From Clostridiales bacterium PH28_bin88 (GTDB taxonomy: Bacteria; Bacillota; PH28-bin88): 55,944 nucleotides of DNA. Made by a program: the position numbers and the translations under genes. Positions 1 to 8,779 of the stretch are shown here, piece by piece. Every line of letters begins with the position of its first letter. Positions within the stretch are counted from its first letter, which is position 1. The DNA lies in assembly GCA_000987045.1 (NCBI GenBank), contig LAKY01000004.1, positions 1 to 55,944 on the forward strand, in the 5' to 3' direction. The notes below the pieces were generated by a model that searched no databases, was not told where the DNA came from, and worked only from the letters and a program-made list of their open reading frames with translations.

Positions 1-115
1 CTTTTTTCCCATCCTTTGCAACCGTTGTCCTACCTGGTTTCTCAGTCATCGCAAAAAGCTCAGGAGAGTAACCGGCTGCAAGCAGGGCGCAAAAGGTGGT
101 GAAAGGAGTGACACC

Positions 116-994
116 ATGCAAGACTACGTAGTGCGAAGCACCGCCGCTGGCGGGTTAATACGGGCCATGGCGGCCCGGACCACGTTGCTGGTCGACGAGG
201 TCCGGCGGCGTCACCACACATACCCGACCGCCACGGCCGCCCTGGGACGCGCGCTGACAGCGGCGGCCATCATGAGCGTGGACCTGGGGGAAAACCACAC
301 CATCACCATACGAGTATTGGGAGATGGACCGTTAGGGGGCATCGTGGCGGTAGCGGAAGCGGGCGGCCGGGTACGCGGGTACGTGCAGGAACCGGCCACT
401 CACCTTCCACCCCGGCCGGATGGGAAATTAGACGTGGGAGCAGCCGTGGGTAAGGGAACATTGACCATTGCCAAGGACCTGGGGCTCAAAGAACCATATA
501 CCGGCACTGTACCGTTAGTTTCAGGAGAGATTGCGGAAGACCTGACCAGCTACTTTTACATTTCTGAACAGATCCCTTCGGTGGTATCGCTGGGTGTACT
601 GGTGGATGTGGATAACTCCGCACGGGCCGCGGGAGGTTATTTCCTGCAGTTGATGCCCGGAGCGGGGAATCAACTGGTGGACCTGCTGGAAAGAAATGTG
701 CAGGAGATGCCGGCGGTAAGTTCACTGGTTGACCAGGGGCGGGAACCGGAGGAGATCCTTGAAATGGTGCTGTCCGGAACCGGGGTAAAGTTGTACCAGC
801 GTTTTCCGGTGAGTTTTACTTGCACTTGTACCCGTGAAAGGTTGGAAAGGGCGCTGATCAGCCTCGGAAAGGATGAACTGGAGAGTATCCTGGTGGAACA
901 GGGTGAGGCGGAACTCAGTTGCCATTTTTGCAGCCAGGTATATCACTTTGGGGAAAAAGACCTGAGGCGCCTGTTGAGCCAGGTGAAAAGGTAA
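116..994 (+). CDS. hslO: Hsp33 redox-regulated chaperonin
   Basis: Cytoplasmic holdase chaperone switched on by oxidative unfolding. The 292-residue length is normal for the family. The C-terminal redox switch is complete: a CxC pair at residues 236/238 and a CxxC pair at 269/272, about 30 residues apart, which bind zinc when reduced. The ATG start follows a good ribosome site (GAAAGGAG about 6 bases upstream). The gene stands alone and is followed by a probable Rho-independent terminator. Identification is by the N-terminal Hsp33 fold signature and the four cysteines. Confidence 0.95.
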   Translation: MQDYVVRSTAAGGLIRAMAARTTLLVDEVRRRHHTYPTATAALGRALTAAAIMSVDLGENHTITIRVLGDGPLGGIVAVAEAGGRVRGYVQEPATHLPPRPDGKLDVGAAVGKGTLTIAKDLGLKEPYTGTVPLVSGEIAEDLTSYFYISEQIPSVVSLGVLVDVDNSARAAGGYFLQLMPGAGNQLVDLLERNVQEMPAVSSLVDQGREPEEILEMVLSGTGVKLYQRFPVSFTCTCTRERLERALISLGKDELESILVEQGEAELSCHFCSQVYHFGEKDLRRLLSQVKR

Positions 995-1004
995 CATTGA
1001 AGAG

Positions 1005-1034
1005 GCACGGGGAAGAAGTCCCGGGCTTTTTTTT
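1005..1034 (+). terminator. Terminator after hslO
   Basis: An imperfect GC-rich stem (1005-1013 with 1018-1026) is followed by a run of eight T residues, just after the hslO stop codon. Confidence 0.7.
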
Positions 1035-1153
1035 GAATTTTATTTGAATTTTATAGAGAAATTGATCGACCGGCAGGTAACGAGCGGTACAGGGGCGAAA
1101 TAAACATGTTAGTAACCTGATTCCTTTACGTACTAACTCAAGGAGGTATCATC

Positions 1154-1690
1154 GTGACTTTGCCTGCTTCAAACAAGATCCAAACAGCGGGAGTGCACAA
1201 ACTGAAATACGTTACCATCGAATGGTTGCAGAAGCGCGGGGTGACGCTGCAGGACATCGCCCAACTGGTACTGGAAATACAGCTCAAGTATGTCCCGCAT
1301 CTCACCATAGAAGAGTGTCTTGAGAGCGTGGACCGGGTCCTGGACAAACGGGAGGTGCAGAACGCTGTCTTTACCGGGCTTTCCCTGGACGAACTGGCGG
1401 AGCAGGGGCGGATCACCGAGCCGCTGCTGGGGATGCTCCGGCGGGATGACGGGCTATACGGCATCGATGAAGTCCTGGCGCTCAGTATAGTCAATATTTA
1501 CGGCTCCATCGGCCTAACCAACTTTGGTTACCTGGACAAGGTAAAACTGGGGATCATCGGAACTGTTAACGATCACAAGGGAAAAGAGGTCAATACCTTC
1601 CTGGATGACATCGTTGCCGCTATCGCTGCCGCTGCGGCGGCCCGCATTGCCCACCGCGCCAGGGACATGGAGGCACAAAACCTGGCGTAA
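1154..1690 (+). CDS. yutG: YutG-like phosphatidylglycerophosphatase A family protein
   Basis: Member of the PgpA family as found in Firmicutes (YutG type, 178 residues). Family members are linked to removal of phosphate from phosphatidylglycerophosphate or related lipid phosphates. Recognisable blocks include the KREVQNA segment near residue 68, the YGIDE..A..IVNIYGSIG stretch near 110-128 and the FLDDIVAAIAAAAAARIAHR C-terminal region with its conserved acidic pair. The GTG start at 1154 lies 6 bases after a consensus AAGGAGGT (1139-1146). Exact substrate cannot be told from sequence. A repeat element begins directly after its stop codon. Confidence 0.88.
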   Translation: MTLPASNKIQTAGVHKLKYVTIEWLQKRGVTLQDIAQLVLEIQLKYVPHLTIEECLESVDRVLDKREVQNAVFTGLSLDELAEQGRITEPLLGMLRRDDGLYGIDEVLALSIVNIYGSIGLTNFGYLDKVKLGIIGTVNDHKGKEVNTFLDDIVAAIAAAAAARIAHRARDMEAQNLA

Positions 1691-1786
1691 CAAGAGGCAG
1701 GAAGTAGGAGGCAAGAAGCAAGAAAGACTCCCCGGCGACCTCCAATTTCTAGTTCCAGTTGTCTCACTTTCAATTTCCGACTTGGG
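1691..1786. repeat. AGGCAGGAAG-type intergenic repeat, copy 1
   Basis: A run of short GGCAGGAAG/GGCAAGAAGC units, then a pyrimidine-rich half (AATTTC, TTCCAG, TTTCAATTTCC). The same vocabulary occurs at 23001-23106 and 25421-25530. It fills the gap between yutG and the methylase and runs into the extended reading frame of the methylase. Confidence 0.6.
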
Positions 1787-1800
1787 AAGGTGACCTTTAC

Positions 1801-2652
1801 TTGGGAAGAAAACTGGTAAATTCCTTGAATGATTTAAATGGCTCCCAGTGGTTGTACTGGACTGACACCATTTATATTACCAACAGCCCTCCGGACCCCA
1901 CCCACCGGTTGCGCAAGCAGCACGGCGCCATGAAGCCCCCTGACGTGATGGCCGATATCATTCGCTTTTTTACAAAGCAAGGTGAACTGGTAGTGGACCC
2001 TTTTGCCGGGGTAGGGGGAACCCTGCTAGGGGCTGATCTGGCCCTGCGCCGCTCCTTAGGCTTTGAATTAAACCCCCGGTGGGTTGACGTTTTCCACAGT
2101 ATCCAGCAGGACTTTGTCATCCAGGAGGATAACCTTGTTTCCCGTCATGAGACAGGCATTGGTAAGACCGCCAGGGCTATCACCGGTGAAATGCGCCAGG
2201 GTGACTGCCTGGAACTGATTCGTGACCTTCCCTCAGATTCTGTTGACGCGGTGATCACCGATCCGCCCTACGGGTGCCAGCACGGAGTCAAGGGGTTTGC
2301 CGCGGAGACCAACTTCAACATGTTTAACGGTGGAGAGGAACTGGACTTTGCCAATGCCCCGGATCTGGATACTTTTTTGGAGATGATGCGGACCCTGGGC
2401 CGCGAGGTGTACCGGGTGCTGCGCCGGGGGCGATACTTTGTGCTGATGATCGGGGACCGGTACCAGCGGGGAGAGTATGTCCCCATGGGTTACCTGGTGG
2501 GACAGGCCATGCGCCAGGAGGGATTTCGCTTGAAGGGCGTCAAGATCTGGTGTAACAAGGCGACCCAGCGTCCCCTCAAACCCTACGCGGTGATGACGTG
2601 CTTCGTTCCCAACATCACCCACCAAAATATCGTAATCCTGCGCAAGGAATAA
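1801..2652 (+). CDS. Orphan site-specific DNA methyltransferase
   Basis: SAM-dependent DNA methylase of the N-4/N-6 (PF01555-like) superfamily. A motif X/I block comes first (KPPDVM, then DPFAGVGG with Asp66) and the catalytic TDPPYG is near residue 153-158, so the order is I then IV. No restriction endonuclease lies alongside, so it is probably a regulatory or orphan enzyme. The frame is open back to a TTG at 1759, but those first 14 codons lie in repeat DNA. TTG 1801 has AAGGTGA (1787-1793) 7 bases upstream and is preferred. Target sequence and methylated base are unknown. Confidence 0.75.
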   Translation: MGRKLVNSLNDLNGSQWLYWTDTIYITNSPPDPTHRLRKQHGAMKPPDVMADIIRFFTKQGELVVDPFAGVGGTLLGADLALRRSLGFELNPRWVDVFHSIQQDFVIQEDNLVSRHETGIGKTARAITGEMRQGDCLELIRDLPSDSVDAVITDPPYGCQHGVKGFAAETNFNMFNGGEELDFANAPDLDTFLEMMRTLGREVYRVLRRGRYFVLMIGDRYQRGEYVPMGYLVGQAMRQEGFRLKGVKIWCNKATQRPLKPYAVMTCFVPNITHQNIVILRKE

Positions 2653-2671
2653 GGAAGGAAGGTGACACCAG

Positions 2672-2971
2672 GTGAGTATGGCTCATCAGAGGACGGTTGT
2701 TCCCGGCAAACTGGAGGAGAAAATGACGGTGATGCGTGTAACACCCGAAAACTGCACCGGCTGTCTCCAGTGCCAAATGGTGTGCTCTCTCACTTATCAT
2801 GGCAGGGTGAACCCGGAAGAGGCCCACATCCTGATTGAGCGTGACGCGGCCGGATACCGTTTCCTGGTGGGATTTACCGCGGAGTGCCGCAAGGGCTGCC
2901 GGCTCTGCGCCAATCACTGTTCATACGGGTGCCTGGTACCTCTTCACAAGGAGGTGGCGGCTAATGGCTAA
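2672..2971 (+). CDS. 4Fe-4S ferredoxin-like partner of AOR
   Basis: Small iron-sulfur protein, 99 residues from GTG 2672. The first cluster is a CxxCxxCxxxC at residues 28-38; the second region has C72, C76, C79, C83 and C87, one Cys more than a standard cluster needs. Its stop overlaps the AOR start by 8 bases, so the two are translationally coupled, and it probably carries electrons for that enzyme. ATG 2723, preceded by GGAGGAG, is an equally plausible start and would give 82 residues. The arrangement resembles small FeS subunits found beside AOR-family proteins (YdhY/YdhV, WOR5-type). Confidence 0.8.
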   Translation: MSMAHQRTVVPGKLEEKMTVMRVTPENCTGCLQCQMVCSLTYHGRVNPEEAHILIERDAAGYRFLVGFTAECRKGCRLCANHCSYGCLVPLHKEVAANG

Positions 2972-4868
2972 GGGTAATGCCGGAAGTATTTTACTGGTGG
3001 ACCTGAGTACCGGCTCTGTTAAACAGGAAGCGCTGTCACCCGAAATTGCCCAACAGTACCTGGGGGGATTTGGAGCCAACAACCGCCTGGCTTACGATTT
3101 GATCCCGACTGGGACGGATCCCTTTGGGAAGGAAAACGCCATCATTGTCGGTGCGGGAACGTTGGCCGGCACCCCGGCTCCCAGTTCCGGCAGGCTGTTC
3201 GTCACCTGCCGGATGCCCCTAAACGGGGCCATCGGCACCGGCAGCGCGGGCGGTGGATTAGCCGCCCAACTGAAATGGGCGGGATATGACCACCTGGTTA
3301 TTAAGGGATCTGCTGCCTCCCCGGTCTACCTCTTGCTGGAGGACGACCGCGTGGAATTGCGGGATGCCCGGGATCTTTGGGGGAAAGGTATCTTAGAAAC
3401 AACTGAGACGTTATGGGAACGCCTGGGGGGGCGAGGCAGCGTCATGGCCATCGGGCCGGCGGGAGAGCGCCTGGTCAGGTTTTCCTTTGCCCTGGTGGAT
3501 AATATGGGGACCGTAGGCCGAGGGGGTCTTGGCGCCGTCATGGGTGCCAAAAACTTAAAGGCTGTGGCCATCCGGGGTAACAAGGGGATCGAGCTGGCCC
3601 GTCCCAAACAATTCGTGAACCTTTGTTCGGAGATCAAGCAAAAGCTCCAGGAATTAAACTGGCGTGAAGACTGGCTCAAACTGGGGATTTACCTGGGCTG
3701 GCCCATGTGGAAGTCCGTGGGGATGGCCACGAAGAACTGGCGGGAGATGCTGCCTCCGGAACACGTGGACAGGCTGGCCCCTGACCAGTACCTGCGCTTT
3801 TTCCGCCAGCCCCTGGCCTGCCCTTCCTGCCCCATGGCGGACAAGGCGGTGGTAGAACTGGCGGAAAGCGGGGTCCCGTGTCGCTACCCCATCAGTTACG
3901 GCTTGCATGCAGCCCTGTCCGGTGCACGGTGGGGCGCGCCCGACGAGGAAGCCGCCCTGAGAGCCATGATTCGCGCCAACCAGGAGGGGATAGATGACCT
4001 TACCCTGGGAGGAATGGTGGGCTTTGCCGTGGATCTCTTCCAGCACGGGCTGTTAACAACACGGGATACCGGGGGAGTGGAGCTGAAACACGACCAGAGT
4101 ACCTATCACGTGCTCGCCGAACAGATTGTGCGGCGAGAAGGCATCGGCGACCTGCTGGCTGAAGGGTTCCTGGAGGTGATCCGGCGCCTGGGGCCGCAAG
4201 CCGAAGGGTTGGCGGTACATGTCAAGGGTGTTGACCCCATCAGCGACCCGCGTCCTCATTTAAGCGGCTTTGCCTTCGCCCAGATGACCAACCCCCGGGG
4301 GGCGTACGTGGTTCCCGGCAACTCTCCGGCCTTTAATCCGGGAAAAAGCCCTGGTTCCATGCAAAAGTTTTTGCTGTCGATCGGAGCCACCCCTGAACAG
4401 GCTGCCGGGGTAACCGGCGGGCCGGAGGGCGTTAACCTTGCCCGCATGATCAAGTACACCGAGGACTGGTTTACTGCTTGCAGCTCCCTGGGCGTTTGCG
4501 CCCGGCAGCCGGTGATCCAAACCTACGACCCGGGCACGGCGGCAGCTCTCTACGCCGCCGCCACGGGCACGGACGAGGAACCTGCAGCCATCCTGACGGC
4601 CGGTGAGCGTGGATGGACCATGTATCGCCTGCTGAATGCCAGGGAAGGTTTCACCCGGTCCCACGACCGCCTGCCGGACATCATGTTACAGCCCCTCCTC
4701 ACCGCGGACGGTGAGGAGATCCCCTTGATGGACTATCAACGCACCCGCCGCTTGGATCAAGGCGACTTGACAGCGGCCATGGACGACTATTATCATGAAC
4801 GGGGTTGGGACTTAAATACCGGCAACCCGACACCGGAGAAACTAAAGGAGTTGGGTATCCCAACCTGA
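2964..4868 (+). CDS. aor: Tungsten-type aldehyde:ferredoxin oxidoreductase family protein
   Basis: AOR family, 634 residues from ATG 2964 (AAGGAGGT at 2948-2955). Family members oxidise aldehydes to acids, or run in reverse, using a W-bispyranopterin and an FeS cluster, passing electrons to ferredoxin. The N-terminal domain (GGFGANNRLAYDL, GTGSAGGG) is typical. Cluster ligands in the family follow CxxCxxxC plus a distant Cys. Here the pattern is C286-x2-C289-x3-Asp293 with C512 in the SSLGVC motif, so one ligand is Asp. Coupled to the upstream ferredoxin. Substrate cannot be read from sequence. Confidence 0.88.
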   Translation: MAKGNAGSILLVDLSTGSVKQEALSPEIAQQYLGGFGANNRLAYDLIPTGTDPFGKENAIIVGAGTLAGTPAPSSGRLFVTCRMPLNGAIGTGSAGGGLAAQLKWAGYDHLVIKGSAASPVYLLLEDDRVELRDARDLWGKGILETTETLWERLGGRGSVMAIGPAGERLVRFSFALVDNMGTVGRGGLGAVMGAKNLKAVAIRGNKGIELARPKQFVNLCSEIKQKLQELNWREDWLKLGIYLGWPMWKSVGMATKNWREMLPPEHVDRLAPDQYLRFFRQPLACPSCPMADKAVVELAESGVPCRYPISYGLHAALSGARWGAPDEEAALRAMIRANQEGIDDLTLGGMVGFAVDLFQHGLLTTRDTGGVELKHDQSTYHVLAEQIVRREGIGDLLAEGFLEVIRRLGPQAEGLAVHVKGVDPISDPRPHLSGFAFAQMTNPRGAYVVPGNSPAFNPGKSPGSMQKFLLSIGATPEQAAGVTGGPEGVNLARMIKYTEDWFTACSSLGVCARQPVIQTYDPGTAAALYAAATGTDEEPAAILTAGERGWTMYRLLNAREGFTRSHDRLPDIMLQPLLTADGEEIPLMDYQRTRRLDQGDLTAAMDDYYHERGWDLNTGNPTPEKLKELGIPT

Positions 4869-4964
4869 CCCCTACGGCACTGCCTGATTATTTACCCCTT
4901 GGTCCAAAACGCTACCGGTGACAAGACCTAACCTTTGCTGCCATAAATATCCAATTACGAATTA

Positions 4965-4993
4965 TTGACTTGGCTGTGTTGGCGTGATAAAAT
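4965..4993 (+). promoter_or_regulatory. Sigma-A promoter of tRNA-Gln
   Basis: TTGACT, a 17-base spacer, then TAAAAT, ending 18 bases before the tRNA 5' end. Confidence 0.65.
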
Positions 4994-5011
4994 AAACGTT
5001 GCTGAAAATGC

Positions 5012-5085
5012 TGCGGGATGGTGTAACGGCAGCACCCGTGACTCTGGATCACGTTGTCTAGGTTCGAATCCTAGTCCCGCAGCCA
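5012..5085 (+). tRNA. trnQ: tRNA-Gln (anticodon CTG)
   Basis: Complete cloverleaf: acceptor TGCGGGA pairs with TCCCGCA, the anticodon stem CGTGA/TCACG encloses loop CTCTGGA with anticodon CTG, and the T arm is GGTTCGAATCC. CCA is encoded at 5083-5085. Confidence 0.95.
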
Positions 5086-5101
5086 TATTTAACGGCCAAC
5101 T

Positions 5102-5125
5102 GCCCGGTGAAAAGCCGGGCTTTTT
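5102..5125 (+). terminator. Terminator after tRNA-Gln
   Basis: GCCCGG / CCGGGC stem with loop TGAAAAG and five T residues. Confidence 0.85.
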
Positions 5126-5159
5126 CGTGTCATTTCTACTCAATTACCGGGTAAAAGAC

Positions 5160-5375
5160 GTGATGAGTCGCGAGCTGGTGGTTGCCTATCCCGAAGAGTC
5201 TTTAAGTGAAGTGGTCAAGCGGTTTGCTTTCAGAGGCATTGGCCGGCTGCCGGTGGTGTCGAGGCAAGACCCGTGTCACCTGGAGGGACTGTTAACCAGA
5301 ACAGACATTCTCAAGACTTATAACCGGAAGGCCCTGGAACTGGGGTCTCCCCGCCAATTGCCGGATCTACGGTAA
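5160..5375 (+). pseudogene. Isolated CBS-domain fragment
   Basis: Encodes a single CBS motif (VKDVMSRELVVAYPEESLSE ... GRLPVVS ... LEGLLTRTDILKTYNR) resembling the last CBS repeat of chloride channels or other transporters. The frame stays open back across the tRNA, but no recognisable protein precedes the motif, and no convincing ribosome site precedes GTG 5160. The likeliest reading is the 3' remnant of a larger gene cut off at the tRNA. A functional stand-alone CBS peptide of about 71 residues is possible but less likely. Confidence 0.5.
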
Positions 5376-5431
5376 ATTCTTGTCATAGTGTCGCCAAAAT
5401 GTTCGCCGGTTTACGTTATTGGCGGAATCGT

Positions 5432-5457
5432 AAGGGACCTTGTCGTAAGGTCCTTTG
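5432..5457 (+). terminator. Terminator downstream of the CBS fragment
   Basis: AAGGGACCTT / AAGGTCCTT hairpin followed by a T-rich stretch. The rest of 5376-5553 shows a weak CGCC/GGCG hairpin at 5405-5425 and no gene. Confidence 0.6.
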
Positions 5458-5553
5458 TTATTTTCCAAAACCTTACAAGTTTCCCGAAGGAAATTTTATC
5501 CAGAGCGTCTAACATAACATGGTCAATAAAAGGTCGATACACGAAGGGGCGGG

Positions 5554-7485
5554 GTGAATAGATTGAAAAAGCGAAAACCGATCAAAGTAAAGGTTGCGGG
5601 TCAACTGGATGCCCTTACCGACATGCTTAAGTACTTCTTGTACCAACAACCGGCCCAGCAGGTGCCCCAACTGGTGGCAAGGGTGCAACAGCGGCTGGTT
5701 ACTAAACAGTCCGCTTCCAAGCTGGAGAAACACGCTCTCAGGTGCTTGAGCAAAAATCCTGCCTTTGATCAGGAACCCCAGGGGCGATGGCTTTTAGACA
5801 CCAGGGGGCAGCGGGCAAACGATCAGCTTTACCAGTGGCTGCAAGGGCTGGGAAAAGCATTGAACATCGGTGAACTTCGCTCTATGGCTGAGGACAGGGG
5901 AATCGACCCGTCTCTCTTGATTGAGAAAGACCTGGTGACGGATGGACGTTTTCTGCGCTTGCGGGACGGCCGGTGGGCCCTGGTGCACTGGGAAATTATC
6001 AAGATGGTGAACGGCCAGGAACTTGATAGAATGGCGCAGCAGCTGCGCTCTCTCCGCCAACCCGCCGGCGTTGAGGACCTGGCCCGGGAAGTACTGGAAT
6101 GCGGTGTGGAGGGTACGGACCTGATGGCTTGCTTGCAAAGGGATCCACGTTTCGTTTGGGTTGGAGGCCATCACTGGTACCTGAGGGAGCTGCTCCCATC
6201 CCAATCTGATAGTGGGGTCAGCCGTGCCGAAGCCCTGGAGCCTTTCCGCAAGGCGGAAACAGCTGTCCTGGGTGAGGCGGAATTGATGCTGATCCTGAAT
6301 GACACTGACCCTAACAGCCGCGACTACATCCTTTCCTCAGCAGACTTGGAGCGGGGAGCCCTAAGGGTTACCAAAAGAATGGAACGCCTATTCTCCGGCT
6401 TGCCCCCGGTGGCCTGGGTTTCATTCCGTACAGGGGAAAGTATTCAGGAGGCCTGGTACCTGCGCCTGGGAGGATGTATTCTGGGCTTGGAACCCTGGTT
6501 CAAGGCCGAAGGACTCGTTCCTGGCAGCAAACTTAGAGTCAAGCGGGTAGCGGGGGAAGAGAGGATATTCGAACTGGAGGCCACCGGGGAACGGGAGGCT
6601 GAGGTATACACCGAAGGCCGCCGGGTGCAGCAGCTGGAGGCCCTGTGGCGGAGGGACCAGCAGGAACGGATGACGGTGGAACGGCTGGTGATGGAGGTCA
6701 TGCGCCTCTTCCCTGGCGGGCTTAAACAGGAGGAGATTATTGGTGCGGTGGCGGCTATCCGGCCTGAAGCGGTCGAAGAGGTGCCCTCCGTCCTGGAGGG
6801 GCAACCCTTTTACGAGCTGACCGTTGAAGGTACCTGGCGCTTTAACCAGGCTGTCCAGGCGGCTTACGAGAGGCTGGCACAGGAAACGCTGCGGGCTAGG
6901 GAGGAAGTGGAGCAGGCGGTGAAACAAGCAGCTGCCGCATCCCAGGAAGCCCAGTCCTTGCTGGTGGAAAAAGAGGGCCTACAGGGCGAACTGATCTACC
7001 TGCAGAACCACCACCGGGATCAAGAGGCACAGCTCCATGAAAAAATCCGGCGATTGCGGGAACAGAATGACGAATTGCAGCGGGAAAACGCGCGTACCCG
7101 GGCGGAAATGGAAAAAGTATACCGCCGGAAGGAGCAGTTGCAGCAGGAACTGGAGCCGGCACGGCAGCAGGTGGTGGCCCTGCGGGCAGAACGGGAAAGC
7201 TTACGGGGAAAGGTGGAGCAATTGGAGGCCCGCAGCCTCCAGTTACAGTCCAACCTCAGCAGGGCGATGCAAGAAGCCCAGGCAGAGCAATTGAGGCTTG
7301 GTCAAAGGTTGAAGGAACTGGAAGGAAGACTGCACCAGAGTATAATTGCCAACGAGGACCTGCAACGGACGGTGGTCAAGCTGCAAGAAGAACGCCGGCT
7401 GTTGAAACGGCGGTTGAATCACTGGCTGGTACGTTTAGCGGTGTCTATTAGTTCCTTGTTCAGCCGTCGCGAAAACGGGTATTAA
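5554..7485 (+). CDS. Multi-winged-helix, coiled-coil protein of unknown function
   Basis: 643 residues, not a family I can name. At least four segments share a pattern of helices, then a DPRF-like turn, then a G-W-x-L strand: about 55-83, 105-148, 163-213 and 372-430. The clearest ends in LQRDPRFVWVGGHHWYLREL. This resembles HARE-HTH/RpoE-delta winged helices. A beta-rich block (about 285-360) separates modules 3 and 4. Residues 440-625 form a long Gln/Glu/Arg-rich coiled coil, ending in a short hydrophobic, basic tail. No membrane span is certain. The start is GTG 5554, or TTG 5563. It converges on the MinD-type gene with a 14-base gap. Confidence 0.7.
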   Translation: MNRLKKRKPIKVKVAGQLDALTDMLKYFLYQQPAQQVPQLVARVQQRLVTKQSASKLEKHALRCLSKNPAFDQEPQGRWLLDTRGQRANDQLYQWLQGLGKALNIGELRSMAEDRGIDPSLLIEKDLVTDGRFLRLRDGRWALVHWEIIKMVNGQELDRMAQQLRSLRQPAGVEDLAREVLECGVEGTDLMACLQRDPRFVWVGGHHWYLRELLPSQSDSGVSRAEALEPFRKAETAVLGEAELMLILNDTDPNSRDYILSSADLERGALRVTKRMERLFSGLPPVAWVSFRTGESIQEAWYLRLGGCILGLEPWFKAEGLVPGSKLRVKRVAGEERIFELEATGEREAEVYTEGRRVQQLEALWRRDQQERMTVERLVMEVMRLFPGGLKQEEIIGAVAAIRPEAVEEVPSVLEGQPFYELTVEGTWRFNQAVQAAYERLAQETLRAREEVEQAVKQAAAASQEAQSLLVEKEGLQGELIYLQNHHRDQEAQLHEKIRRLREQNDELQRENARTRAEMEKVYRRKEQLQQELEPARQQVVALRAERESLRGKVEQLEARSLQLQSNLSRAMQEAQAEQLRLGQRLKELEGRLHQSIIANEDLQRTVVKLQEERRLLKRRLNHWLVRLAVSISSLFSRRENGY

Positions 7486-7499
7486 AGAGGGTAACCCTG

Positions 7500-8618
7500 T
7501 CAGGCCCGCGGCGGGCGATGGGAGTCCTTGCCGCGGGTCAATAGGTCTCGGAAGCGGTCAAAAAATGAACGTTCGCCTGCTTCCGGTTCTGCCGGCTGCC
7601 ACAGGCGGCGAGAGATGGCCCGCATCCCCTGGGCTGCCGGAGCATTGGGAAAGGCCAGAATGTGCGGTGTTTGGCGCTTGATAGCTTTGGACACGGTAGG
7701 GTCATCGGGGACGAAGCCCAGCAGATCCAAGTCCATTTGCAGGAACCGGCGGACCACGGCGGCCATGCGTTCACCTACCTGCCGGGCTTCTCCGGCGGTT
7801 TCGGCCCGGTTAATTACCAGGCCGCAGCGAGGCCTGGGTTGGTACTCGCTGGTGACCTTGAGGATAGCGTAAGCGTCCGTAATGGCGTGGGGCTCGGTAG
7901 TGGTCACCACCACTACCTGGTCCGCGGCCAGGATAAAATTAATCACACCCTTGGAGAGGCCTGCGCCGGTATCGATCATGATGATATCGGCATAGGCCTC
8001 CAGTGTTTTACAGCTATTGATGACTCGCTGCAGTTGGGTGGTATCCATGTCAGCCAGGGACTGAAATCCCGAACCCCCTGGCACAAGAAAGATCCCGCCC
8101 GGGCCTTCTACCACGATGTCCAGGATGTCTTTTTGCCGGTCTACTACATGTCTTAAATTGTAAGTGGCCTGAATGTTCAACAGCACGTCTACGTTGGCGG
8201 TACCCAGGTCGGCGTCGATGATAAACACCTTTAAGCCATGCTGGGCCAGGGCGATGCCCGTATTGATCACCAGCCCTGTCTTGCCTACTCCCCCCTTACC
8301 GCTGGTTACCGCAATCACCTTGGCGGTTTTGACATGCTGATTTTCGTGGGCGGGTAAGGAGATGGTCAGAGTAGGGGTGTCCGTATAATTCCGGGCCAGG
8401 ACCTCCGACAGGAAGCGCCGGTTCCCGTCTATGGTGGTCACTTCCAACTTGGTACCCACGCTCAGGAGCACCACTTTTCCCTGGTGGAGGGGCACCTGCA
8501 GGACTGCCCGGGCGCCGTCTACCGCCAGCACCCGTGTTTGATAAGGGCCTGGGTAAAACTGGGAACTGGGTTTGATCACCACTGCCTGGTTGGGGTCAAT
8601 AGGGGGATTGGACAGCAC
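7500..8618 (-). CDS. YcgR-N / MinD-type (FlhG-like) ATPase fusion
   Basis: 372 residues. Residues about 20-90 form a beta-barrel like the YcgR N-terminal (flagellar brake, PilZN) domain. From residue 100 on it is a MinD/FlhG deviant Walker ATPase: SGKGGVGKT at 106-114, IDADLGTANVD near 135 and MIDTGAGLS near 214. Such ATPases position flagella, pili or division machinery at membranes. I do not see a MinD-like amphipathic C-terminal helix; the tail is basic. The GTG start has GGGAGGG 6 bases upstream. No flagellar genes lie nearby, so the cellular target is open. Confidence 0.82.
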   Translation of the reverse strand: MLSNPPIDPNQAVVIKPSSQFYPGPYQTRVLAVDGARAVLQVPLHQGKVVLLSVGTKLEVTTIDGNRRFLSEVLARNYTDTPTLTISLPAHENQHVKTAKVIAVTSGKGGVGKTGLVINTGIALAQHGLKVFIIDADLGTANVDVLLNIQATYNLRHVVDRQKDILDIVVEGPGGIFLVPGGSGFQSLADMDTTQLQRVINSCKTLEAYADIIMIDTGAGLSKGVINFILAADQVVVVTTTEPHAITDAYAILKVTSEYQPRPRCGLVINRAETAGEARQVGERMAAVVRRFLQMDLDLLGFVPDDPTVSKAIKRQTPHILAFPNAPAAQGMRAISRRLWQPAEPEAGERSFFDRFRDLLTRGKDSHRPPRA

Positions 8619-8779
8619 GGTATTCCCTCCCGGGGGTGAACTACGGTAAATAGTTCCACACCGCCGGGATTATTCCTGCCGGGCCTGTCAACGGTTGTAT
8701 TATACCTGGGAAAGGGTTAGAATATGTTGGGTTGCCTGCCGGGTGCAGGATTCTTCCCTGGTGCGTAGAATCGTGGAAT

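Noticed and set aside
2835..2963. Longer N-terminus for AOR (start at 2835)
   Set aside because: The extra 43 residues overlap the ferredoxin gene in another frame and show no AOR similarity; ATG 2964 has an ideal ribosome site.
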